64,000 nt of DNA from NCBI GenBank assembly GCA_026018925.1, contig JAKSZU010000003.1, positions 184,481,505 to 184,545,504 of the forward strand. Direction: 5' to 3'. Below, piece after piece: positions 47,701-59,202 of this stretch. The translations under genes and the position numbers were made by a program. The notes under the pieces were generated by a model, which ran no database searches, had not been told where the DNA came from, and saw nothing but the letters and a program-made list of their open reading frames with translations. How positions within the stretch are numbered: position 1 is the stretch's first letter; every line of letters begins with the position of its first letter. The stretch comes from Tupaia tana. Its lineage: Eukaryota > Chordata > Mammalia > Scandentia > Tupaiidae.

Positions 47701-48377
47701 TTAAAGAAGTTACGCACATCCCCCCACTTAGCAAGCATGAAACAACAGCACCACCAACAACACTGTGTTGATTGCATCAGTATATTTAAAATCTCTCAGA
47801 GAAAATGAGAAATTGCCTGGCCACCTTGAAGTTAATTTGATAGAGCAGCCTCTACAGTGGAGAATAAAAGTAGCTTTCTACTAAAAGTTGACCATGGAAA
47901 ATAGCTGATGATTTGTTCTGGGTTGAATTGGAATGACTGACCTGCAAGACCAGATAATCCAATAATTTGTCAGTACTAAGTCAGTTTAGATGTTACCCTG
48001 CAAGAAGTGGGTGAACCAAAAGGAAGATGAATCTTTGCCTTTCAAAGCTCACTTTAATGAAATACTGTTATGCTAATTGTTGATAGTTTTTTCAGACTAA
48101 TATTAAGTCACACTTTCAGGAAAACTGGTATGTTGACCTTCCCCTTTTAAAATAATAGTAGTGAAATCAATGAATGCAGAAAGTCTCCCAACAGCCTCAG
48201 AATAATCGAAAACAGCATAACATTAAACAATCTCAAAATACTATTTGGAGGCTTGTGTTTACTTAAACTTAAGCATAAGCACCTGAACAAATACTGTATT
48301 GCTAAAGAACTTGCATTTAAAAGATTTCTAAATCTAATATTTGTCATGAATGTGTATCACACCTTGTTTCCATTTTC

Positions 48378-48570
48378 TTTTTTTAAAAGAATTATCTATT
48401 TATTTCATTCCATTTGTTATTATTATTATTTTTTTAATTTGACCAGACAGAGACAGAGAAAGAGAGAGAAAGGGAAAGTGGGAATGCAAGTCGCCAGGTC
48501 TAGGACTCGAACCGCAGCTGGCCATATGGGAATCTAGCGCCTTTAACCACTTTGCCACCTGACGGTCCCG
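48378..48570 (-). mobile_element. SINE-S, minus strand, with TSD
   Basis: AT-rich reversed tail, TTTGACCAGACAGAGACAG, GGACTCGAACCGCAG and head CACCTGACGGTCCC. ACCTTGTTTCCATTTTC and GCCTTGTTTCTATTTTC flank it. Confidence 0.9.
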
Positions 48571-49795
48571 CCTTGTTTCTATTTTCACAATGCCACAACT
48601 CTCTTAAAATGTATTTACATTTTAATCTCTGACAGAATTGGGTACTTGCTTAATGAACGTAGTTGATACCATATTTCTGCTTTTTCTTTTAAGTGGGAGA
48701 TGTATTATTTTAGTTCCACTTTTAAGTGAGGACTGCATTGATTTTAGAGTTCTGAGTATTATCTAAACAATTCTAATCTCCTTAATCCGTAGCAGATGTA
48801 ATGAGACCTTTGTCTTCTTATACCTGGAGTTTTCTCTATTTTACCTTGCATTAACCAAATCTGATGTAAACCTTCACAAACTCCATGCAATATCTGTACT
48901 GAGTTCACTGCTGCTTCTAAGAGATAGTAAAGAACCTTTGATGCTTGTCAATGTGCTGATTATGTGACTGACTGCCAGGATTTACACACTGCTGTTTATT
49001 ACAGTGATAGTTATCTTTTTTTGCTATAAGTGCAATGAAGCAACCAGAATGTCACAGAGAAAATCGCCACCTTTCCCCCTTTACACTCTGAATATCCTTT
49101 CCATTTATTATGAGACTTTAATGATGAAAAGGACAATGGGGAAACAATACCTGCTGTCTTCACACTATAAAAATGATATTTGAGTGTGAAAGCTCAATGC
49201 AAATGAAGAAGTACCTTAAATGGACTGTATTCGCTTTCCTTTTTAACAAAAGAGATATGAAGGACAAGTCTTATTCTCTACTTCATCTGTGTTTCCTAAT
49301 AATGACAAGCTGTAGCTCAAAGATTCATCAAACTCTACCTGGTCGTGAATATAAAAGGTTACGGCTGTTCTTTTAGGAAGTCAAGCACAAGTACTACATA
49401 AAGACTACTGATGCATACATTGTTGTACTCTGGGGCTGTCATAAATTTCAAATCAACTATTTCTGCCAGCTTGTTTTAAACCTCACTATTGCTACTACAT
49501 GCAGCTGTTCTCTGCAGACGAATGGATGGGTATCTACAAGATGGTGATCACCATTTCTATGTTCTTATGTAAAATAAGGTGGACCGAAGTTTTCACAGAT
49601 ATGCAGACACTTCTGGGGGGGATCAAAACCAAGTTCACAAATTTCAGCTGCATGTCTCTCGGAAGGGAAATATTGAATTGACTTCTTAACTTGTGAGGTA
49701 AACACAGACTGGATATCACTAGTCAAAGAGACAACTATGAGAGGCTCTCTTAGGACCCTTTAAACTAATCTTCTGTATGTCATTCTTTTTTGCAG

Positions 49796-49883
49796 ACCAC
49801 AGATGACATCCTTGTGGCCTCAGCAGAGTGTCCCAGCGATGATGAGGACATTGACCCCTGTGAGCCGAGCTCAGGTGGGTTAG
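49796..49883 (+). CDS. NRXN1: Neurexin-1 juxtamembrane stalk exon with cysteine loop and SS5 donors
   Basis: The translation starts [12 protein letters not shown] and continues through an acidic run to a second cysteine and EPSSG. This is the membrane-proximal stalk of neurexin-1, shared by alpha, beta and gamma. Two cysteines enclose nine residues (P-S-D-D-E-D-I-D-P), the cysteine loop reported to bind the carbonic-anhydrase-related protein CA10. The paralogue neurexin-3 differs at several of these positions as I recall it, which favours NRXN1. The acceptor is TTTTTTGCAG, phase 0. Two donors are visible. Using GTGGGT after 49874 gives a 79-nt exon. Using GTTAGT after 49883 gives 88 nt and adds Gly-Gly-Leu. 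Both leave phase 1, so either joins the same downstream exon. No frameshift or stop is present. Confidence 0.95.
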
Positions 49884-49889
49884 GTTAGT
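49875..49889 (+). promoter_or_regulatory. NRXN1: Tandem alternative 5' splice sites (SS5)
   Basis: Two GT donors 9 nt apart: GTGGGT at 49875 and GTTAGT at 49884. Splicing at the first gives Ser-Ser followed directly by the next exon (Ala-Asn-Pro in known neurexin-1). Splicing at the second inserts Gly-Gly-Leu. Known mammalian neurexin-1 isoforms with and without these three residues match this. Relative use cannot be read from sequence. Confidence 0.85.
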
Positions 49890-50324
49890 CGACTTTTTTT
49901 CTTACTTCCTTGGATTTACTGTAAATCTCTGTTGCATGCTACATTCCTTAGAATAGCCTTACATTAATGTGTAGACGATTACCCTATTCTCATTGTGACA
50001 TAGGGGTTTTTTACATGGACAAATTTTCCCAGATTTATCCAAAAACAATTTAAAAACCAAACACACCAAGATTGTATCTTTCAGGAAAAGCAGTAGGGAA
50101 TGGCACACAGGGTCGCAGCCTCACTTTCCATTAGCTCACGAGATAATTTTGTGTATAGCAGTATAATGGGCTTTCCCTTGGGTCAATAACAGGAAAATTG
50201 TAAAGCTAAAAAATTGCAGTGTATTATGGAAAATTATGTGACCTTTCTGCTGTCAAAAATCCCCACCACTCTCTCTGCCAGCAAATTATCTTAAGCGATA
50301 GATTTTTGAATTTTGAAAGTGTGC

Positions 50325-50396
50325 GGATTATGGCAGTAGTAAAACAAACAGCAAGCAAAGTCCCTGATACATTTAATAGAGAAATACTTGAGTTTT
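50325..50396 (+). repeat. Local duplicated segment, copy 1 (72 bp)
   Basis: Begins GGATTATGGCAGTAGTAAAA and ends ACTTGAGTTTT. It recurs at 51199-51270 with about four substitutions. Unique flanks, no tail, not a repeat family I know. Confidence 0.9.
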
Positions 50397-50859
50397 GCTG
50401 TGCTTCCCTAAAATTCAAGCTGCTGCGTTTTATTTCCACATGATGAATAATTGCTTCTTTATGATATGTTCGTATCTCATCTGTTTGTGACTAAGACATA
50501 AATATTGTTTCCTTACAGCCCAACACCAGTAAATGGTGGCTGTGGACTCTGAAAATGAGTAATTATCACTTGAGTTTGATTCCAATATTCTTAATACTAA
50601 GTCTTAGAGTCACTTCTATTAATTTTCTTTGTAAAGCAGTTTCTTAAAATTCAGTCTTTTTGTTGTTTAAGTTCACAAAATGGGTGAGATGGCTATGGAT
50701 TACAGCTGTCTGTTAGTGCGTGACTTCTTTAGCAAACTTTCTGTTGGAATACATAACTAGTTGGCATTCTTGTGAAGAATACCTCTTTTCCCTAAACCCA
50801 CTTGTTCTTGTTCTGCTATTTGAGTACAAAATGTTTCAGGATGCCTCTTCCACGTCTCC

Positions 50860-51060
50860 TTTGGAAAATGGCTGCCCTTACTACGCCTCAGTCCTGAGTC
50901 TAAACTCTTAGAGGACCAGCTGCTGGACGCCACTGAGGAGCAGCTCAGCTTCGCCTCTCATCGAAAGGGGCTTTCGGACGTCCAGGCTGAATGTGTTCCC
51001 CTCCTCCTTCCTCCAGGCTGCATCTTAACATCAGGACTCTCAGCAACATCCTAGATTCAC
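50860..51060 (+). other. GC-richer unclassified segment
   Basis: Higher GC than the surroundings and an open frame reading EDQLLDATEEQLSFASHRKG between stops. No start or splice sites that fit NRXN1 and no family recognised. It could be a decayed processed-pseudogene piece or chance. Confidence 0.25.
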
Positions 51061-51198
51061 GTACAATTATTAAATTTCTAGGGACCATCCCATTTAATCC
51101 CCAATGCTCGGGTCTATACAGCCATTTCCTCTTGGTTGTCTGGACAGAGATGGTCACTTCATGACACTACTCTGGGTCCCTATGTCTAGGTCCTGTGA

Positions 51199-51270
51199 GG
51201 ATTATGGCAGTAGTAAAACAAACAGCAGGCAGAGTCCCTGATACAGTTAATAGAGAGATACTTGAGTTTT
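51199..51270 (+). repeat. Local duplicated segment, copy 2 (72 bp)
   Basis: Direct copy of 50325-50396, 874 bp downstream. The flanks are unrelated. Confidence 0.9.
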
Positions 51271-52019
51271 AATACTAATTCAAAAATACTATTTTAATTA
51301 GTATGCTTACTGTCTCTATTACATGTGTGTGTGTGATTATATCAGTCCTATCTCTCTGCCTTCTCCTACCCTCAAATTTCCTTCAGTTTCTGTGCTCACA
51401 CTTCCAACCTTTCTCATATTAATCCCTCACACCAAAACAATTTTTTTTTCTGTACCTCATCTTCTCTAAAATCTTCCATCAAGGATTATTTATGTAACAA
51501 AGTCTGGTGCTTATACATTGGGGTGCATGTTTGAGTATGTATAGTAGATTGTTGTTTTCCCAATTAGCGTTCTGTTGAAAATAGTGAGTTTTCATCAGTA
51601 TTTTACAAGTATTAATAACATGATAAAAACTGTATAGGTTCTTACTAATTGTAGTACTTACCAATGTTCCTCTGACCTGAATGCATCTTTTGCTGTCAGA
51701 GTATAGTCTATCACCCTCTTTTTACAGAGTCTTTATCTTGAGCACCTACTAAATCCAGTGTGAGAACTCTAATTACCCTTAAAATGATCACTTTTGCTTT
51801 TCTTCAGTAAGTTCAGTGACCCAGTTCTTCTAGCCACGTCTTATAAGTCTTAAAGATTTTTATTAACTATTCTTGATAGACTGGTTAACTGTCTCTCTGC
51901 ACTGGACCTAAGAATTGAGGAAGGAGGATGAAGAGAGAGAGAAGAGGGAAGGAGGGAGATGCCCTTTTGTCATCTCTTTTATTCACCTGGCTTTTGTCTG
52001 ATTTTTAAATACAATAACA

Positions 52020-52240
52020 CAATGGAAAGTAGATAGTAGCTTATTAATAGCCACACTCCAGATAATCTTTGCACCTCTGTTTTCTTGATCACACTTATCG
52101 CTGTATGAAGGAATTGTGCTTTCTTATCTATTTGTTGCTTGTACATTGATGTATGGCTTGCATCCCCCCACAAGAAGGTGAACTTCGTGAAGCAGAAACC
52201 CTGTTTTTCTTGCACTCTACATAGACTTGTTCTGGAAATC
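52020..52240. mobile_element. Old LINE/MIR-type relic (weak)
   Basis: AAGAAGGTGAACTTCGTGAAG-type wording (clustered -GTGAACT-, CCCTGTTTTTCTTGCACTC) resembles the terminal part of old mammalian LINEs. Not assigned further. Confidence 0.25.
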
Positions 52241-53352
52241 TTCATTCAGTTCTGTTGCATGAAAGTCTGTAGCCCAGGACACAAACACAGCAATTACAGA
52301 TTTTATCTAGTGACAACTGTTTGATACTCTTATGCCAAGCCCAATTTGACTTATCCTTCCCTTCAGTGTGTCCTTCCTCACTGTTTAGTTTTCAATTTAT
52401 CAATTCTTGTTAAAACAAGGACTTCAGTTCTGTTGTATCAGTAAAATCATTGGCCATAAACCTGTCTTTTAATGTTATCTCTCTGGTCATGACAGTGTAT
52501 GCCATAAATGGCTTCTCTTTCTGTATTGCATTTCATAAGTAAAGTCTCTTTCTATATTGGCTTTTTTTCTGTCCAACTCCCAGATTTCATGCCAATCTTT
52601 AATGCTTCATGCAGAATTGCTCTTTCAGCAGAATTGGTTCTATTTGTGTGACAGCTTCTAAGAAAATTCTTGGTTCGTGTGTTTTTTTCTGTCTTCCAGA
52701 TTTTTTAAATAATTATTTTTGACCCTGTTTGGATCTGAATATTGTTTTATTACAGGGTATCTCTCCTGTAGATCTTTTTTTTTTTTTTTTAACATACTGG
52801 TTTTCTTCATTCTCATTTTTGGGGGACTGTTCATCTTGAACAGAAATATACAATATTATGGACAGTAATTGTAGCTGCTGATGTTATTAGACTGTAACTA
52901 CTGTTAGATAAATCTTGATAAAAATCACTTCAGATATCAATAGGTTACATTTTAAAAAATGGACTTTTTTGAAAAATTAAATATAGAAGTAAATATTCAG
53001 AAATGGGCCAAATTACTGTGTACATTTGCTACTCCTTAAACATGTGAAGTAAAGAGAGGCACAATTACTTTTACAGATGCATGCCTAAATATCCTCTAGG
53101 TATTTCATGCTTCCTGATGTTTGCACATAAAAGTTTTCTAATCACTCTGACCATCCTCCCACTTTAAAAAAAAAGGCTTTTGGTCTGAAAATGTGCCATG
53201 TTTATTATTCAGGTGTTTTGCAAAGGCTATAAATGGAACAAAGAGAAAACAACCTAGTGTCTTCTTGAGCACCAGTAAATTATATAGTTCATCAAGTGTT
53301 TGATAATTTTAAATTACCACCCAGAACTGTTAACTAAGAGATAAGCTGTGCA

Positions 53353-53485
53353 AGAAGTTTTCACAAAATTCATGGGAAATGCATTATTATGGGGAAAAAA
53401 AAAAAACAAACTATGCATGGATTTCAAAAATTTATTTTACCAAAACAAACTCATACTTTAATTCATTTTTCCATAAATGTTGCTG
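53353..53485. mobile_element. Hsmar2-like mariner-derived element
   Basis: AAGTTTTCACAAAATTCATGG, ACTATGCATGGATTTC, CCAAAACAAACTCATACTTT and TTTTTCCATAAATGTTG match the other two copies. The right terminal inverted repeat is damaged. Confidence 0.55.
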
Positions 53486-54361
53486 TATACCTCCACTATG
53501 CTAAGCTCTGGGAGTGAAAATAGTTACACCTTGAGTTCTATTGTAATGAAGGATGTCAGTCGATTTACTCTAGACACTATTTTCAGTTATTTTTTCTGAT
53601 TATTGGATTCTTCACCTTTGACATTAAAACATCACCTATTTTTCAGAGTTATTGCAATAATTAAAATTAATATATTTAAGGCACTTATTGCAGTGCCTAG
53701 GATAAAGTAGCATAAATTATGGCTTTTCTTTTTTTAATTCAGTTATATAAAAGAAAAATCAAGCTTTCTCTTTTTTCTTTTACATAATGCTGTTACTTTT
53801 TCTGGAGGAAAATTGGTGGGCAACTGATGAAACCACTCAGGCCTCCTGATGAGAACTGTACATGTTGAAACTAGATCAGGGACAACCCCCTGGGTGGGAA
53901 CACATGGAACTCAATTACCACACTGTCCTTCACTGCTAGCGTCGGACTCTAACTTCACACTGGTATAAACAGTATTCTAGAATATGAGAAGGTGACTTTA
54001 CAATTCAGGAGGGCTAATTGAAGTTCAGTTCAGCCCACAGGTAGAAATCTGAAGCGCTCATTGGTAACTAGGTCACAGGCCATCATTGTCCTAAAATACC
54101 TGCTTTAAACCACCTAGACACATGACATACGGATGATCTTTTCTTCACACTTTTTTTCAAGAACCACTTCCACCTTCTGGGCTTTTCTCCTGGTCTGAAT
54201 AAGTGGCTGGGGAAATAAATGAAGATGTAGAAAGTATGTTATAGAGTAATACTTTGCTCATAATTAGTATATGATTGTTTGCTGCTGTTACTATTTATAT
54301 GAATAAATATAACTATTTTCCAAGACATTTTTTTCACATGAATATGTTTTTGTGAAACACA

Positions 54362-54633
54362 CTTCTTTTTCTTTCTCTTTTTTTTTTCCCTCTTTTCTTT
54401 CTTTCTTTAATTGCTAGAGGGTGTGTGCACCTGTAGGGAGGTAGGAGGGACAAAGCACCAGCAATGGGGCACAGTTATACCTCAGTCACGTCTCTGTCTC
54501 TCCATTCAATCTGGACTTTGGGCTTGTAGGCAGATAGGCCTGGCATGTTGCTCAGGCTGTCAGGACTAGGACTTGAACTGTGGTCAGCCATGTGGTACCA
54601 CTCCCTTAACCACTAGGCTATTGGACTGGCCCC
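54362..54633 (-). mobile_element. SINE-M, minus strand
   Basis: Long T/C tail, TTGCTAGAGGGTGTGTGCAC, GGACTTGAACTGTGGTC and head CTATTGGACTGGCCCC. Good reference copy of the family. Confidence 0.7.
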
Positions 54634-54711
54634 AGATTTCTTTAAAATCTTTCATTTTAGATTCACTTTGTAAATCGACAAAATGGTAACACTGCAGAAA
54701 ACGCTTATTTG

Positions 54712-54892
54712 GGGGACCAGCAGGTGGCATGGTGGTTAAGGCATTGGTCACTCCCACATGGCCGAACACAGTTCGAGTCCCAGACATGGTGGCTTACTTT
54801 CTCATTTCTGTCTCTCTTTGTCTCGCTTTCTATCTCTCTCTGGTCAAATTAAAATAAAGGAATGAATAAATAAAATTAAATAATTATTAAAC
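54712..54892 (+). mobile_element. SINE-S with TSD
   Basis: GGGGACCAGCAGGTGGCATG head, AGTTCGAGTCCC B box, CT stretch, TGGTCAAATTAAAATAAAGG tail. AAACGCTTATT / AAATGCTTATT flank it. Confidence 0.85.
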
Positions 54893-55404
54893 AAATGCTT
54901 ATTCTCCAAAGTGACCAAATTAGTACCTCTTAATGAGGTAGTGTTCTTCTAAATAGAATCCTTTCTCAAAACCACTGAAGAAGTTAGAAAAAGGTATTTT
55001 TTATGTTGATACTTAAGCCCACAAATGAGCATAATGACTATCTTTGGTCTGGGCTTCCTGGTTAATAACTCTAACTTGTGATCTGTTATGAAGAGAACAA
55101 GACCAGCCTCCTGTTTCCTGGGAACCCTATTTAAGAGAACAGTTTTCTCTAAGATGTGCAATGCTAAGAATGTTATGTCAGTTCGTGTGTGTATGCTCAT
55201 GCTCACTTGCTGGTAGCTAATAGGGTGTCCGAACACTTTCAAATAAATTTTTAAACCTTTGTCAAACCAGAAAAAGAAAAGTTCTGTTGAATAATAAAAT
55301 ATCTAGTTATCAAGAGAAGAAAAGGATCATCCATTTTTGTGACATCTCAAACATTAACTCAGTGGAGATCAGGTGATTGGTATAGCCACTCTAAGGACAA
55401 TTTT

Positions 55405-55664
55405 TTTTTTTTTTCTTTTGAGAGGTTTTTGCTATACGGCACATGCACTAGCCAGAAAGACAGAGACAGAGAGACAGAAAGTGAGAAATCATCCCCCAGG
55501 GTGATGACCATGCCGCAATCCCTTTTCCTCCATTCTCCTCTTGGGATCTTGGGCATGCATGCACACATGCCCATCATGAGTTTAAGCCACTGGGTCTGGG
55601 ACTCAAACTGTGGTCAACTACATGGGAGCCCAGTGACATAGCCATTATGCCAACCGCTGGTCCC
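55405..55664 (-). mobile_element. SINE-L, minus strand, with TSD
   Basis: Poly(T), TTTGCTATACGGCACATGC, body reversed and head AACCGCTGGTCCC. AAGGACAATTTTT and AAAGACAATTTTT flank it. Confidence 0.85.
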
Positions 55665-55744
55665 CCACAAAGACAATTTTTGATTGCCTATTAGTTGGAT
55701 CAGATTGATCAGGTTCAGATGATATGAGTTATAATAGGTAACAA

Positions 55745-55890
55745 TAGTAACTAGTGTTTAATGAAGATTTATTCTGTGCTCATCATTGTTCTTGGCCCTT
55801 TCAAGCACTATACTGTTTATCTTATGAATCTCTTAGGAGATACAGAGAGATTTAAGTTACTTACTATAACATGAAAGAGCTAGTAATAGC
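55745..55890 (-). mobile_element. MIR fragment (probable)
   Basis: GATTTATTCTGTGCTCATCA, GTTTATCTTATGAATCTCTT and TTAAGTTACTTACTATAAC follow reversed MIR loosely. Confidence 0.4.
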
Positions 55891-56634
55891 TCTCCTTTAG
55901 TAAAGGTAGGCATTTAGTTTCTCGAAATGCAGAAAGCTGTTCCTCTAAAATTTGGACACTTCAAAAATATACAATTAGTTTTTTAAATGTTCATTTAAAT
56001 AATTTTATGGCATAAATTTAAATTTGATGGCAAAAGGTTCTTTGCATGTATTACTATTCATTATGCTAAATTTGCAGCAATTATCATGCAATTTTGAATG
56101 GGTTTTCCACTGTGCTATTTTGAGAAAAGATCAAAGGATTTCTACTGAACTGATCCTATTAGCCACTTTAGGAATAAAGATATGTATATTGAACAAGGTG
56201 CATCTTTTCATTAAATAAGTAATCACAGTCATTTAAAGGAATATGTCACTTATTAGATCATATTTTTAGAGCCTGATTAAAAGATAATTTCATTCTACAT
56301 TTAAATTTTAGGTATTTATTCTGTAATTATTGGAAAGTGAGTTTAATTAGCTCATAATAGCCAACACATTGCTGTTAAAATGGAGGATTTTGAGCTACAG
56401 CCAGAAAAACAGCAGCAATGAACATTCTATTTTGGGGAGTATCCAGAGTATCTCCTGAGTCCCAGACCAGAGTAGGTGCTCAGGGTCAAGCTAATCATCT
56501 GGTACAGAACAGGGCAACTGGAGTCTGGGCACTGATGCATTCATTGGCTTCCACGGTGCAACTTGCTGGTGTAGGAAGCAGTTTTTAAAATATAAATTTA
56601 ATTATCCAGAACACTGGAGTAAAAATAAATGGCA

Positions 56635-56876
56635 TGGAACCAGCCAGTGGTGTTGTGGTTGGGCCAGCAGACTCCTGCACACCAAGTACTTGTATGCATG
56701 CCCAAAATCCAAAGAGGAGAATGAAGGAGAAGGGATTGCAGCATAGCTATCCATCCTGCAGGGTAATTTCTAATCTCTCTCTCTTTCTCGCTCTCTCTCT
56801 CACTCCCTGTCTCTCTTCACAGAGTGCATGTGCCCTATACCAAATTTAAATAAATTAAATACATAAATAAATAAAA
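56635..56876 (+). mobile_element. SINE-L with internal deletion in the head
   Basis: GAACCAGCCAGTGGTGTTGTGG, then a jump to CTTGTATGCATGCCCAAAATCC, so the B box is missing. Body, CT stretch and AAATAAATAA-type tail are present. Confidence 0.7.
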
Positions 56877-56978
56877 TGCTATGTAGTTAAAATAGAATAG
56901 AATCATCAGACATCATTTGCTCACTCTCACCCTGCTTTTCAGAGGGCAGTTTTGTCAGAATAAAAATGAAATTGAAGA

Positions 56979-57160
56979 AGGCTGAGTTGGTGGCTCAGGG
57001 GTAGCACACTGCTTAAGTGGAGATGTGCTCCCATAATCCTGACGGGATGGAGGAGGTACAGGGAGGGTAGTGGTGGCATGACACGAGACCCCATTGAGGA
57101 TGATTGCATTTCTCTTTCTTTCTCATTATGTCTCTTAATCTCATGAAATAATTTTTTAAA
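56979..57160 (+). mobile_element. SINE-D
   Basis: GGCTGAGTTGGTGGCTCAGG head, CTCCCATAATCCTGACGGG, GACCCCATTGAGGATGATTG, CT-rich end and TCATGAAATAA. Partly deleted in the head. Confidence 0.5.
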
Positions 57161-57290
57161 TGTTTAAAAAAATTAAATTGAACAAAGTTAAACATGCAAG
57201 GAAGATTTATTCAAGAGTATTGCAATAGGAGAGGGAAGCCAGAATTCAACCTGACCTGAGCTGAAAGAAGGAAAGAAACAGTGATGGAGA

Positions 57291-57460
57291 GATTTTTTTT
57301 TAAGAATAATTGAATTGAATTGAATTCTTTATTTGAATAGGACCAGAGAGAAACAGAGAGAGAGAAAAAACAAAAACCAAGCCACCAGGTCCAGGACTCA
57401 AACCTCTTTTAGCCATGTGACAGTACAGTGCCCCTAACCACCCTGCCACCTGCTGGCCCC
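57291..57460 (-). mobile_element. SINE-S, minus strand, with TSD
   Basis: Reversed tail with three GAATT units, ATAGGACCAGAGAGAAACAG, GGACTCAAACCTC and head CACCTGCTGGCCCC. CAGTGATGGAGAG / CAGTGATAGAGTG flank it. Confidence 0.85.
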
Positions 57461-57693
57461 AGTGATAGAGTGTTTTTAAGAGCTGGGATGGAAGGATTTG
57501 GAGGCAAATTGTCTTCATCAAGGGAAAAATAAACTTTCTCTTTCACTTATCTTCAGTGCAGGAGTTAGTTTACAACTTAGAGCAAATATCCTACCAAAGT
57601 TAGGCTGCTGCAGTTTCTAGAGGATAGGGCCCTATCTTCCTTGATGGTTACATGACAAAGAAATGGCTCTAAGGTCCTTGATTAAACTGATTT

Positions 57694-57849
57694 TTTAAAA
57701 AATAATTATTTGTTTATTTGTTATTATTTTAAATTTGACCAGAGCAAGAGAAAGAGAAAACGAGAAAGCAAGCTGCCACGTCTGAGACTGAAAATGTGGT
57801 CAGACACTTGAAAATCTAGTACTTTAACCATCATGCCACCTGCCGGCCC
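57694..57849 (-). mobile_element. SINE-S, minus strand
   Basis: AATAATTATTTGTTTATTTG tail reversed, TTTGACCAGAGCAAGAG and head CACCTGCCGGCCCC. Flanks TTAAACTGAT / CTAAATTGAT. Confidence 0.8.
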
Positions 57850-58087
57850 CTAAATTGATCTTGGGATGTAAAACATGAGAAGACTTTTTAAAATATTTAC
57901 ATATCCAAGAGGCAGACAATTTGGAATAATAAATTTTCTAAGGATGGAAGGCCTGGGGTCTTGGAGAAGGAAGAATCCAGTCAATAGTTTGATCAATGTA
58001 AGGTCAACTTTCCCAGCAATGAATTTTCTTTAACTAAAATTGGTTCCTAACAGGAGACCAGCAAAAAATAAAATAACAAAGAAAAGG

Positions 58088-58088
58088 T

Positions 58089-58127
<39 letters not shown>

Positions 58128-58392
58128 TTTTTTTGGAGAGGTTTTTGCTATAGGATGCATGCGCTCGCCAGAAAGAGAGAGAGAGAGAGAGAGAGAGAAA
58201 GATAGAAAGCGAGAAATCACCCGCCCAGGGGGAATGGCCATGCTGCAATCCCTTCTCCTCCATCCTCCTCTCGGGATCTTGGGCACGCACACATGCGCCT
58301 GGCGTGAGTTTAAGCCACCGGGTCCAGGACTCAAACTGCGGTCGACCACGTGGGAGTCCAGCGACATAGCCATTATGCTAACTGCTGGACCC
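58088..58392 (-). mobile_element. SINE-L, minus strand, with (TTTA)n tail
   Basis: About eleven TTTA units (58089-58131) replace the usual poly(T). A (GA)n expansion lies at 58175-58198. Body reversed, AGGACTCAAACTGCGGTC and head AACTGCTGGACCCC. Confidence 0.9.
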
Positions 58393-58504
58393 CTTGGACT
58401 ATTTTGAGCCTTTGTAAGTTTTTTTACTTTCAAAAACAATGTAATAAGATTTTTGTCGCACAGCAGAAAAGCTCTTAACAGCATTTTGTAAGAATTGTGA
58501 TATG

Positions 58505-58693
58505 GGGCCAGCAGGTGGTGTGGTAGGTAGTTGGGGCACTGGACTCCCACATGGCCGACTGTGGTTTGACCTGGCGGCTTGCTTTCTCACTTTCTCTCTC
58601 TTTCTCATTCTCTCTCTCCATGAGCATATGTGCCTCATAGTAAATTTAAATAGTAATTTAAAAATTAAATAAATAATTATTTCAAAAAGGAAA
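58505..58693 (+). mobile_element. SINE-S/L intermediate with perfect TSD
   Basis: GGGCCAGCAGGTGGTGTGG head, short CT body, then ATGTGCCTCATAGTAAATTT (an L-like end) and AAATAAATAA tail. AATTGTGATATG is identical on both sides (58493-58504, 58694-58705). Confidence 0.9.
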
Positions 58694-58729
58694 AATTGTG
58701 ATATGAGACAGGAAGTGAGTATTAGTTAC

Positions 58730-58935
58730 AAGAGGGGACTCTGAAATCAGATAGACCTAGTTTGAGATACAGCTCTTTCCAGTCTTGGAAAATTTACTTA
58801 ATCTTTTTGATGTTCAATTTTCTAGTCTGTATAATTAAAGTTATAAGGTTATTATGAGATTGGAAAAGAGAGATGCATACACAGTGCTTAGCAGAGTATC
58901 TGGCACATACTAACAGCTTAATAAATAATGTTGTT
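58730..58935 (+). mobile_element. MIR
   Basis: GACTCTGAAATCAGATAGACC, GAAAATTTACTTAATC, TAAGGTTATTATGAGATTGG, CAGTGCTTAGCAGAGTATCTGG-type wording and CTTAATAAATAATG follow MIR in sense order. Confidence 0.75.
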
Positions 58936-59191
58936 AGGCCAATAGGTGGTATAGTGATTGAGGCTCTGGATTGCCACATGACTGACCATGGTTCGAGTCC
59001 TGGACCTTGAGGCTTGAAACTCATACTAGGCGTGTGTGTTCATGCCCAAAATCCCCAGAGAAGAATGGAGGAGAAGGGACTGTGGCATGGCCATCGCCCT
59101 TGAAGGGGGTGATTTCTCACTTTCTCTTTCTGTTTTTCTCTGTCTCTCCAGTGAGTACACACCCCTTATAACAAAAGCTCTTTAAATAAAT
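58936..59191 (+). mobile_element. SINE-L, diverged
   Basis: AGGCCAATAGGTGGTATAGTG head, GGTTCGAGTCC B box intact, body and an AAATAAATAAAT tail. Inserted at the 3' end of the MIR. Confidence 0.8.
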
Positions 59192-59202
59192 AAATAATGG
59201 TG

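Larger units (their letters stand above)
16398..49795 (+). other. NRXN1: NRXN1 intron between gamma first exon and stalk exon
   Basis: The intron is 33,398 bp, starting GTAGCT and ending TTTTTTGCAG. A plausible branch site, AAACTAATC, lies about 28 bp before the acceptor. For alpha and beta it is the right part of a longer intron. Stretches where I see no classifiable repeat or gene include 16400-18300, 21500-22040, 22260-24260, 25200-27370, 33570-34050, 37700-39600, 40270-41580, 43340-44240 and 48600-49790. Some of this may be conserved non-coding DNA, but that needs alignment. Confidence 0.85.
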
